From positions 586,596-614,487 of the forward strand of contig BFEA01000366.1 of the NCBI GenBank assembly GCA_003427395.1: DNA of 27,892 nucleotides, read 5' to 3'. Source of the DNA: Chara braunii. Lineage: Eukaryota > Streptophyta > Charophyceae > Charales > Characeae. The position numbers and the translations under genes are program-made. Below are positions 11,001-19,700 of this stretch, piece by piece; position 1 is the stretch's first letter, and every line of letters begins with the position of its first letter. The notes beneath the pieces are model-generated. The model searched no databases. It was given only the letters and a program-made list of their open reading frames with translations, and was not told where the DNA came from.

Positions 11001-14000
11001 CGTCCGTCAGACTCTACGATCGACTTTTAGTACGAACTAGTAGTAAGAAGTTGGGATGGAGAGGCTACCTACTATCCCGACTGCCGACTCGGAGGATACA
11101 ACAATAGTTCCTGTCTCTTATACACATCTAGATGTGTATAAGAGACAGCCTATACGGTATGCAACAGTTTGGTGTGAAGCTGCCACTGAAAATTTGGTGG
11201 CTTGACTTCTTAGCCGTCCGTCCGTCCGTCAGACTCTACGATCGACTTTTAGTACGAACTAGTAGTAAGAAGTTGGGATGGAGAGGCTACCTACTATCCC
11301 GACTGCCGACTCGGAGGATACAACAATAGTTCCTGTCTCTTATACACATCTAGATGTGTATAAGAGACAGCCTATACGGTATGCAACAGTTTGGTGTGAA
11401 GCTGCCACTGAAAATTTGGTGGCTTGACTTCTTAGCCGTCCGTCCGTCCGTCAGACTCTACGATCGACTTTTAGTACGAACTAGTAGTAAGAAGTTGGGA
11501 TGGAGAGGCTACCTACTATCCCGACTGCCGACTCGGAGGATACAACAATAGTTCCTGTCTCTTATACACATCTAGATGTGTATAAGAGACAGCCTATACG
11601 GTATGCAACAGTTTGGTGTGAAGCTGCCACTGAAAATTTGGTGGCTTGACTTCTTAGCCGTCCGTCCGTCCGTCAGACTCTACGATCGACTTTTAGTACG
11701 AACTAGTAGTAAGAAGTTGGGATGGAGAGGCTACCTACTATCCCGACTGCCGACTCGGAGGATACAACAATAGTTCCTGTCTCTTATACACATCTAGATG
11801 TGTATAAGAGACAGCCTATACGGTATGCAACAGTTTGGTGTGAAGCTGCCACTGAAAATTTGGTGGCTTGACTTCTTAGCCGTCCGTCCGTCCGTCAGAC
11901 TCTACGATCGACTTTTAGTACGAACTAGTAGTAAGAAGTTGGGATGGAGAGGCTACCTACTATCCCGACTGCCGACTCGGAGGATACAACAATAGTTCCT
12001 GTCTCTTATACACATCTAGATGTGTATAAGAGACAGCCTATACGGTATGCAACAGTTTGGTGTGAAGCTGCCACTGAAAATTTGGTGGCTTGACTTCTTA
12101 GCCGTCCGTCCGTCCGTCAGACTCTACGATCGACTTTTAGTACGAACTAGTAGTAAGAAGTTGGGATGGAGAGGCTACCTACTATCCCGACTGCCGACTC
12201 GGAGGATACAACAATAGTTCCTGTCTCTTATACACATCTAGATGTGTATAAGAGACAGCCTATACGGTATGCAACAGTTTGGTGTGAAGCTGCCACTGAA
12301 AATTTGGTGGCTTGACTTCTTAGCCGTCCGTCCGTCCGTCAGACTCTACGATCGACTTTTAGTACGAACTAGTAGTAAGAAGTTGGGATGGAGAGGCTAC
12401 CTACTATCCCGACTGCCGACTCGGAGGATACAACAATAGTTCCTGTCTCTTATACACATCTAGATGTGTATAAGAGACAGCCTATACGGTATGCAACAGT
12501 TTGGTGTGAAGCTGCCACTGAAAATTTGGTGGCTTGACTTCTTAGCCGTCCGTCCGTCCGTCAGACTCTACGATCGACTTTTAGTACGAACTAGTAGTAA
12601 GAAGTTGGGATGGAGAGGCTACCTACTATCCCGACTGCCGACTCGGAGGATACAACAATAGTTCCTGTCTCTTATACACATCTAGATGTGTATAAGAGAC
12701 AGCCTATACGGTATGCAACAGTTTGGTGTGAAGCTGCCACTGAAAATTTGGTGGCTTGACTTCTTAGCCGTCCGTCCGTCCGTCAGACTCTACGATCGAC
12801 TTTTAGTACGAACTAGTAGTAAGAAGTTGGGATGGAGAGGCTACCTACTATCCCGACTGCCGACTCGGAGGATACAACAATAGTTCCTGTCTCTTATACA
12901 CATCTAGATGTGTATAAGAGACAGCCTATACGGTATGCAACAGTTTGGTGTGAAGCTGCCACTGAAAATTTGGTGGCTTGACTTCTTAGCCGTCCGTCCG
13001 TCCGTCAGACTCTACGATCGACTTTTAGTACGAACTAGTAGTAAGAAGTTGGGATGGAGAGGCTACCTACTATCCCGACTGCCGACTCGGAGGATACAAC
13101 AATAGTTCCTGTCTCTTATACACATCTAGATGTGTATAAGAGACAGCCTATACGGTATGCAACAGTTTGGTGTGAAGCTGCCACTGAAAATTTGGTGGCT
13201 TGACTTCTTAGCCGTCCGTCCGTCCGTCAGACTCTACGATCGACTTTTAGTACGAACTAGTAGTAAGAAGTTGGGATGGAGAGGCTACCTACTATCCCGA
13301 CTGCCGACTCGGAGGATACAACAATAGTTCCTGTCTCTTATACACATCTAGATGTGTATAAGAGACAGCCTATACGGTATGCAACAGTTTGGTGTGAAGC
13401 TGCCACTGAAAATTTGGTGGCTTGACTTCTTAGCCGTCCGTCCGTCCGTCAGACTCTACGATCGACTTTTAGTACGAACTAGTAGTAAGAAGTTGGGATG
13501 GAGAGGCTACCTACTATCCCGACTGCCGACTCGGAGGATACAACAATAGTTCCTGTCTCTTATACACATCTAGATGTGTATAAGAGACAGCCTATACGGT
13601 ATGCAACAGTTTGGTGTGAAGCTGCCACTGAAAATTTGGTGGCTTGACTTCTTAGCCGTCCGTCCGTCCGTCAGACTCTACGATCGACTTTTAGTACGAA
13701 CTAGTAGTAAGAAGTTGGGATGGAGAGGCTACCTACTATCCCGACTGCCGACTCGGAGGATACAACAATAGTTCCTGTCTCTTATACACATCTAGATGTG
13801 TATAAGAGACAGCCTATACGGTATGCAACAGTTTGGTGTGAAGCTGCCACTGAAAATTTGGTGGCTTGACTTCTTAGCCGTCCGTCCGTCCGTCAGACTC
13901 TACGATCGACTTTTAGTACGAACTAGTAGTAAGAAGTTGGGATGGAGAGGCTACCTACTATCCCGACTGCCGACTCGGAGGATACAACAATAGTTCTTCT

Positions 14001-14040
14001 CCGTTGCAGCTGTACCACAGGACCTAGCCAAACTTGTACC

Positions 14041-14141
14041 TTTTTTTTTTTCTTTTTTTTTTTTTGGGGAAAAAAACATCTCCATCTATTGGTGGGGAGC
14101 ATCACCTGCTGGAAACTGGGTCCGGCGCGACGAAAGATGTG
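14041..14141 (-). repeat. Poly(A)-tailed dispersed repeat, copy 1 (shortened)
   Basis: Reading the minus strand, a body containing CAATAGATGG ends in a poly(A) tail, seen here as T at 14041-14065 with one C. The body (14080-14141) shares CTCCATCTATTGG, a TGGGGA word, CACCTGCTGGAAA, GGGTCC and a GGCGCGA..ATGTG block with the copy at 25833-26000. This copy lacks about 50 bp between the last two blocks. A shared body with a tail on the same side suggests a SINE-like or processed retroposon family. No tRNA-type A or B box is visible. Confidence 0.6.
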
Positions 14142-14518
14142 TTTTTTCTTTTATTGTTTGCAATGTATGAATTTAACTGTTCACTGGAAAAAAAAAAAAG
14201 AAATAAAAAAAGATGTATTTTTGCAACGAAACTTGGACCCCTCACTATTTTTGCTGGGAAACTACCGCCAAAACAAAGGCGCTATTTTTGAAACTTACCC
14301 TTCTTTTAATCTGGAAAACAACCACAGCTGAACTTCGGTCAGGACATAGTATTACTCACACAAGGACCTTTCTAAATGTCTCTGACCGCAATTACAGCCA
14401 CACAGACCTGGATGAATCTGACGGCAATCACGTGCAGAGCTTAGTAGAAGAAAGTCGTAGTGCGAGTACTATGCCCTCAGCTTCAGGATAGTCTTAGGCC
14501 GTCACCTCAATTCCAACC
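14142..14518. other. Unassigned AT-rich sequence
   Basis: Contains an interrupted A-rich tract at about 14188-14213. Open frames of up to about 129 codons begin in the array or the poly(T) tract and match nothing I recognise. No RNA gene or regulatory site is evident. Confidence 0.45.
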
Positions 14519-14642
14519 TTATTAACTAGTTTTTTGTTTTTTTTTTGTTTTTTTTTGTTTTTGTTTTTGTTTTTGTTTTTGTTTTTGTTTTTTTTTTGTT
14601 TTTTTTTTTGTTTTTTTTTTTGTTTTTTTATTAACTAGTTTT
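14519..14642 (-). mobile_element. Poly(A)-only insertion with 15-bp target duplication
   Basis: TTATTAACTAGTTTT occurs at 14519-14533 and again, identically, at 14628-14642. Between them lies only a (T5-12 G)n tract of about 94 nt, which is an (A5-12 C)n tail on the minus strand. On the minus strand the duplicated site reads GTT/AAAAC at its start, matching the TT/AAAA nick preference of L1-type endonucleases. This is the footprint expected from target-primed reverse transcription that copied little more than a tail. Slippage next to a chance repeat is the alternative. Confidence 0.6.
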
Positions 14643-14946
14643 AACTTTTAACTCTGATGAGCTGAGCTATGTTTACCACAGTGGGCCGGGACCACTTGCC
14701 CGGCCGGGCCAAGACGGGGAGAAAAAGATACAAAAAATAAAATAAAATTGTTTAATTCTATTTTTTATTTCTTATTTCGCAAAGAATTTCGGTTCGACCT
14801 TGAGGCAAAAACTGCTCAGTTTATTTTTCTTGACAAGTTTTTTTTTTTTTTTTTTTTTTTTTTTTCAGGGACCTTCTCTGGTCCTTGCCCGGCCGAGCGG
14901 CCCGGCCAAACCAGGTGACCCGGGCGGCCCGGTTTATGACACAGCT
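14643..14946. other. Unassigned; T tract and GC palindromes
   Basis: GC-rich CCCGGCC words at about 14684-14718 (including CCCGGCCGGG) and about 14887-14931 flank an AT-rich segment and a 27-nt T run (about 14839-14865). GGTTCGACC at about 14791 resembles a pol III B box, but no A box or tRNA fold accompanies it. Confidence 0.45.
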
Positions 14947-15117
14947 GGGGCGTGGTCCCACTAGCAAAGAGGATGGGATCGAATGCCTGAATCTGGACGA
15001 GGGTACGGAGATGTGCAGAAAATCGAGATTGAACTGCTGTTCTGCATCTCTGCATAAAACACACGTCCAGATTCAGGAGCTCGATCCTATCCTTCTTGCT
15101 CGTGGGACCTCGGCCCT
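14947..15117 (+). mobile_element. Foldback (MITE-like) element, copy A
   Basis: The left arm begins GGGGCGTGGTCCCACTAGC and runs through AAAGAGGAT, GATCGAATGCCTGAATCTGGACG. The right arm, CGTCCAGATTCAGGAGCTCG to CGTGGGACCTCGGCCCT, is its imperfect reverse complement. The arms pair over about 46 bp, and GAGATGTGCAGAA with TTCTGCATCTC extends the hairpin inward. Related copies lie at 24538-24706 (same strand) and 25282-25446 (opposite strand). No coding capacity. Either a non-autonomous foldback transposon or a hairpin-forming dispersed repeat; the family owner is not in the window. Confidence 0.75.
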
Positions 15118-15126
15118 GATGAGGTT

Positions 15127-15477
15127 AAAAAAAAAAAAAAAAAAAAAAAAAACACGCCGTTNNNNNNNNNNNNNNNNNNNNNNNNNNNNNNNNNNNNNNN
15201 NNNNNNNNNNNNNNNNNNNNNNNNNNNNNNNNNNNNNNNNNNNNNNNNNNNNNNNNNNNNNNNNNNNNNNNNNNNNNNNNNNNNNNNNNNNNNNNNNNNN
15301 NNNNNNNNNNNNNNNNNNNNNNNNNNNNNNNNNNNNNNNNNNNNNNNNNNNNNNNNNNNNNNNNNNNNNNNNNNNNNNNNNNNNNNNNNNNNNNNNNNNN
15401 NNNNNNNNNNNNNNNNNNNNNNNNNNNNNNNNNNNNNNNNNNNNNNNNNNNAAAAAAAAAAAAAAAAAAAAAAAAAA
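15127..15477. other. Assembly gap (15162-15451) between poly(A) runs
   Basis: A 26-nt A run (15127-15152) and nine resolved bases lead into 290 Ns, and a further 26-nt A run (15452-15477) follows. Contig ends at homopolymers are typical of short-read breaks. The true length and content of the gap are unknown, and any reading frame across it is meaningless. Confidence 0.97.
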
Positions 15478-16119
15478 GAGACAGTCAACCCCGCGACAAA
15501 GCTGGTAATAATAAATATGGACACTCTGTGAGCAGTCCCTCTAGTATCTATTTAAAATTTCGAATGAACGAGGAGGGAAGGGGAGGACTCAGGACTGCGA
15601 CACTACCATCTAGTATCTAGTATCTACTCCACTGAGAGTGTGCTGCCTACTCGAGCAGGCAGCAGCGCCGAACTCAGCGAGCTGTTATCCAGGACTCCAG
15701 GAGCGCGCAAATGTCCCTCTGACACAAGAAAAACAAAGCACCGGCTAGCTTGAAAGGTTTAATCAACTTCAATGTCAACCAAAAAAAAAAAACAAAAAAA
15801 AAAAAAACGCATAATATCTGACAGATTGCGACTCAAGTCAGCCTATAAGTTCTCACCTTCTCACCCCTTATCCTATTCACTCACTACTCCCAGTCTACTG
15901 CCAGCAACTCTTGAGTCTTGACTTTTGACCGACCTGCGCCACACAAGTACAGTCTTCTACAGACTAACAACAAGTTTCGTGCGCATCAGAACCTGCTTTG
16001 GTCGAAGCTTTATTGCGCATTATTTGCCACAGCAATGACATCATGCGTCTAGCCTGCAGTGCGGAAGCTACAACGAAAGGAAATAATGAAAGAGCCCGAA
16101 ACAACAGGGAAAGAAGAAA

Positions 16120-16122
<3 letters not shown>
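15478..16122. other. Unassigned 3' flank of GOGAT
   Basis: No gene recognised. Contains a TAGTATCTA cluster (about 15542-15626), a near-perfect 20-bp palindrome CTGCCTACTCGAGCAGGCAG (15643-15662, one mismatched pair), and an A tract broken by one C (15781-15807). TTTATT at 16009-16014 is AATAAA on the minus strand, about 720 nt past the GOGAT stop. It is a possible but distant polyadenylation signal for that gene. Confidence 0.4.

Positions 16123-16157
<35 letters not shown>
16123..16157 (+). repeat. 35-nt G homopolymer
   Basis: An unbroken run of 35 G, followed by AGGGGG. It lies about 580 nt downstream of the GOGAT stop, on the strand opposite to the gene, so a long GOGAT transcript would carry poly(C). 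The exact length is unreliable in any assembly. Confidence 0.9.
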
Positions 16158-16158
<1 letters not shown>

Positions 16159-16401
16159 GGGGGAAGAAGAATATGCCAAACATTCTATCCTACTGTCTTT
16201 AGTGTCCTAGTCTCAAGGTCCTAATTTAATTAAGCGGAAACAAAACCTTTTAACAATCAGAAGGTCCAACACCGGGAGCGGCGGGAGGTGGTCAGTCTTT
16301 CAGTCTCTCTGAAACCGTTGACATAGGCAGATTGGGCACGACCTCGAAGTCAGCCTTCAAATCAACTCAAGTACCTACATGGCAGCTACTCCCTCCCCCT
16401 A

Positions 16402-16418
16402 CCCCCCCCCCCCCCCCC
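16402..16418 (+). repeat. 17-nt C homopolymer
   Basis: An uninterrupted C17 run preceded by short C runs. On the minus strand it is a G17 run in the GOGAT 3' flank. Confidence 0.9.
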
Positions 16419-16455
16419 ACCAATCATCCAATAAGAATAAGTAAGCCAATCACTC

Positions 16456-16660
16456 GATCACCACCGCCACCAGATCGTGGTCTATGGACTCTAAGCATCG
16501 TCTTCTACGGCCCCCCGCATTGGGGACCTGAGTGCCCACCTTCAAGATGAGAGCAGCCAGAGAAGCCAGAGAAGCCTGGTAGAAACGCCACGCCAACTTG
16601 GCTGCCATCCAGTGCCAGGTGGCTGGTACTCACTCGTTCAGCTCAGCCGCTACTTCCCAT
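16456..16660 (-). pseudogene. Decayed duplicate of the GOGAT 3' end
   Basis: Read on the minus strand, this segment repeats the order of words found at the end of GOGAT and just past its stop. It has GCTTCTCTGGCTGCTCTCA (found in the gene's C-terminal codons), then a GCGGGGGGCC..GAAG..TGCTTAG block that matches the gene's last codons and stop, then GGTGGCGGTGGTGATC, found again past the real stop (16661-16677). The offset is about 205 bp. Indels and stops show it is not coding. The likely origin is a partial tandem duplication that has since drifted. It may be transcribed as part of the 3' UTR. Confidence 0.6.
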
Positions 16661-16735
16661 GATCACCACCGCCACCACCATCAGGCGCCAGCGGCGGCAG
16701 GGGTCCGCCAGCACATCATGCATCATGATCGAGGT

Positions 16736-19700
16736 CTAAGCAGTGACTTCAATGGCCCCCGCGTTGAGAGCAGCCAGAGAAGCTTGGTCTTGCGCCGCCG
16801 CCCTGGCTGCCAGGTACTTGTTCACCGCAGCTGCCGCCCCCCTTCCCTCCGCTATGGCCCATACCACCAGCGACTGGCCTCTTCTGCAGTCCCCAGCCGC
16901 GAAGACACCGTCCACGTTGGTATGGAATTGCCCAAACTCTGCAATGAAGTTGGTGGTTCTGGGATGGGTTGAGATCCCGAGATCCCTGGCTACATACTGC
17001 TCAGGACCGACGAAGCCCATGGCCAGCAGGACCAGATCGGCATCCAGGACCTGCTCGGTCCCCGGCAGTTCCTTCATCACCCACCTTCCCGAAGCGGGTT
17101 CCTTGCTCCATTGCACTCGGATGATCTCCAGGCCAGTCACTTCCCCCCTGTCATTACCAAAGAACCTCTTCGTCATCACCTCGTACGTTCTGGGGTCCTG
17201 CCCGAGCTTCTTTTCGGCCTCCACGTGTCCGTAGTCGATGCGGAAGATGCGCGGCCAAAGGGGCCAGGGGTTGTCGCCCGCGCGAGCTGCCGGCGGCTGC
17301 GGAAGCAGCTCCAGGTTGATCAGGCCCGCGCATCCGTGCCTCAGCGAGGTGGCTATGCAGTCCGTGCCCGTGTCTCCCCCTCCGATCACGATGACCTTCT
17401 TATCCTTCGCGGAGATGTAGTTGCCATCCTGCAGCTGGCTGTCGAGGAGGCTCTTGGTGTTGGCCGTAAGGAAGTCCATAGCGAAATGGATGCCCTTCAG
17501 ATGGCGTCCGTCGGTTTTCATCAGATCCCTGGGGTTGGTGGCCCCACACGCCAGGACTAGGGCGTCGTTCTCCGCCCGCAGAGACGTGGGTGTCACCGTG
17601 CCCCCCCCTACGTTGCACTTGGTCACGAACTTCACTCCCTCCTGCCTCATCAGGTCGACCCTCTTGTCGACGACCTGCCGCTTGTCGCACTTCATGTTGG
17701 GCACGCCGTACATGATGAGCCCCCCGACACGGTCAGCGCGCTCGTACACGGTGACGTGGTGCCCTGCCTTGTTCAGCTGGTCGGCGGCCGCGAGGCCGGC
17801 GGGACCGCTGCCCACGACTGCCACCCTCATTCCTGTCCGCCGCGGGGGAGGCCTGGGGACCATCCACCCCTCCTCCCATGCCCTGTCGATGATGTGGCAC
17901 TCGATCGTCTTGATAGCCACGGGGTTGTCGATGATGCCCAGGGTGCAGGCACCCTCGCAAAGGGCCGGGCACACTCGGCCCGTGAACTCGGGGAAGTTGT
18001 TGGTCTCCAGGAGGCGGTCCAGCGCTTCCCGCCCGCGGTTCTGATGCACCAGCTCGTTGAACTCCGGGATCTTGTTGCCCAGCGGGCACCCGCTGTAACC
18101 CTGATGACAGAAGGGAGTGCCGCAGTCCATACACCGCGCGGACTGCGCTTTGATCAGATCGGGCTGCGGCTCGTGCTTCATGACCTCATCCCAGTCGAGC
18201 AACCTCTCTTCCGGCGGGCGGTAGGGAGCCGCCTCTCGTTCGTACAGGATGAACCCGCGATGCTTGACGGCGTTGGCGTCTCGGCTTGGCCTGCTGCTCT
18301 CCTCCTCTTCCATCGTCGCTGGGACAGCTGCCATATCCCTGAGATTGTCGAGCGCGCCCTTCTTCTCCTGCTCCTGCTCCTGCTTGGCCTTCGTCTCCAT
18401 AAGCACCCGCTTGTAATCCCTTGGGAAGACTTTGACGAAAGCGGGCAGCAGCTGGTCCATGTGCTGGAGCACATGGGCGGCGAGCTGGCTCCCTGTGTAG
18501 AGGAGGTGCTTCTCGATCATGCTCCTCAGCAGCGCTGCGTCCTCCTCCTCCGTCACTCTCTCTAGGTCGACCAAGCCCAGATTACACTTGGTGGGGAAGT
18601 CTCCTGCGGTGTCCAGAACGTAGGCGATGCCGCCGCTCATGCCGGCGGCGAAGTTCCTGCCCGTGACTCCCAGGATGACGACGACTCCGCCGGTCATGTA
18701 CTCGCAGCCGTGGTCGCCGACGCCCTCCGCGACGGCTCTCGCGCCGGAGTTGCGCACGCAGAAGCGCTCGGCAGCCATGCCGCAGAAGTAGGCCTCCCCC
18801 GAGGTGGCCCCGTACAGAGCCACGTTGCCGATCACGATGTTGTCCTTGGGCGCGAACCCGCTGTCCTTGGGCGGGTAGACGACGATCTTCCCCCCCGAGA
18901 GACCCTTGCCCACGTAGTCGTTGCTGTCGCCCTCCAGCTCCAGCGTGATTCCCCGGCAGACGAACGCTCCAAAGCTCTGCCCCGCGTGTCCCGAGAACTT
19001 GATGCGGATGGTGTCCTCCGCGAGCCCCGCCAGGCGGTACCTCTTTGTGACCTCGTGACTGAGCGTCGTCCCCACCGCGCGGTTGACGTTGCGGATGGGG
19101 AGCTGGATCCGCACGGGCTCCGCCCGCTCCAGCGCTGGCCTGCTCAGCTCGATCAGCTGCACGTCCAGCACGCTCTCCAGTCCGTGGTCCTGCTTCTGCA
19201 CGCAGTGCTGCGCCGCGCCAGGCCTCAGCTCCGCCGCCGGCTTTAGAATCGCCGACAGGTCGATGTTATGCAGCTTCGGATTGCTTCGGATGACCTCCGC
19301 GTCCGCCTGCAGCATGTCCGCCCTGCCGATCATCTCGTCCATCCTGCGGAAACCCATGGCCGCCATGTACTTCCGCGCCTCCTCCGCCACCATGAAGAAG
19401 TAGTTGATGACGTGCTCGGGCTCCCCCTTGAACTTGGCGCGCAGCACCGGATCCTGCGTGGCGATGCCCACGGGGCAGGTGTTTCGATGGCACTTCCGCA
19501 TCATGACGCAGCCCATGGCCATGAGCGGAGCGGTGCTGAAGCCGAACTCCTCCGCGCCGAGCAGCGCAGCGATGCAAACGTCGCGCCCGGTCTTCAGCTG
19601 CCCGTCCGTCTGCAAGACCATGCGCCCGCGGAGATCGTTGGCCACCAGCGTCTGATGGGTCTCCGCGAGACCCAGCTCCCACGGCAAGCCGGCGTTCTTG

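Larger units (their letters stand above)
1825..13996 (+). repeat. 222-bp array; Nextera mate-pair junction artefact
   Basis: The unit is 184 bp of genome-like sequence plus a 38-bp perfect palindrome. There are 55 copies of the 184-bp part and 54 palindromes, and I saw no substitution between copies. The palindrome is CTGTCTCTTATACACATCT followed by its reverse complement. That 19-mer is the engineered hyperactive Tn5 mosaic end, not a natural IS50 outer or inner end, and two of them head to head form the Nextera mate-pair circularisation junction. No transposase lies nearby. The 9 bases on the two sides of each palindrome (CAATAGTTC and CCTATACGG) differ, so no transposition target duplication exists. 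The array starts and ends with a bare 184-bp copy, as expected if a self-circularised 184-bp library fragment made a loop in the assembly graph that was then unrolled. About 11,988 bp are therefore probably spurious. Confidence 0.96.

Noticed and set aside
1825-13996. A giant natural satellite, CRISPR-like array or novel tandem gene system with palindromic spacers
   Set aside because: The palindrome is the synthetic Tn5 mosaic end doubled, units appear identical over 12 kb, and no associated proteins or target duplications exist.
14028-14241. Imperfect 11-bp target duplication (AAACTTGTACC / AAACTTGGACC) around the poly(A)-tailed repeat at 14041
   Set aside because: One mismatch, short, and the implied nick site does not resemble TT/AAAA; likely chance.
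14791-14799. tRNA gene or pol III promoter (GGTTCGACC)
   Set aside because: No A box, acceptor stem or cloverleaf can be built around it.
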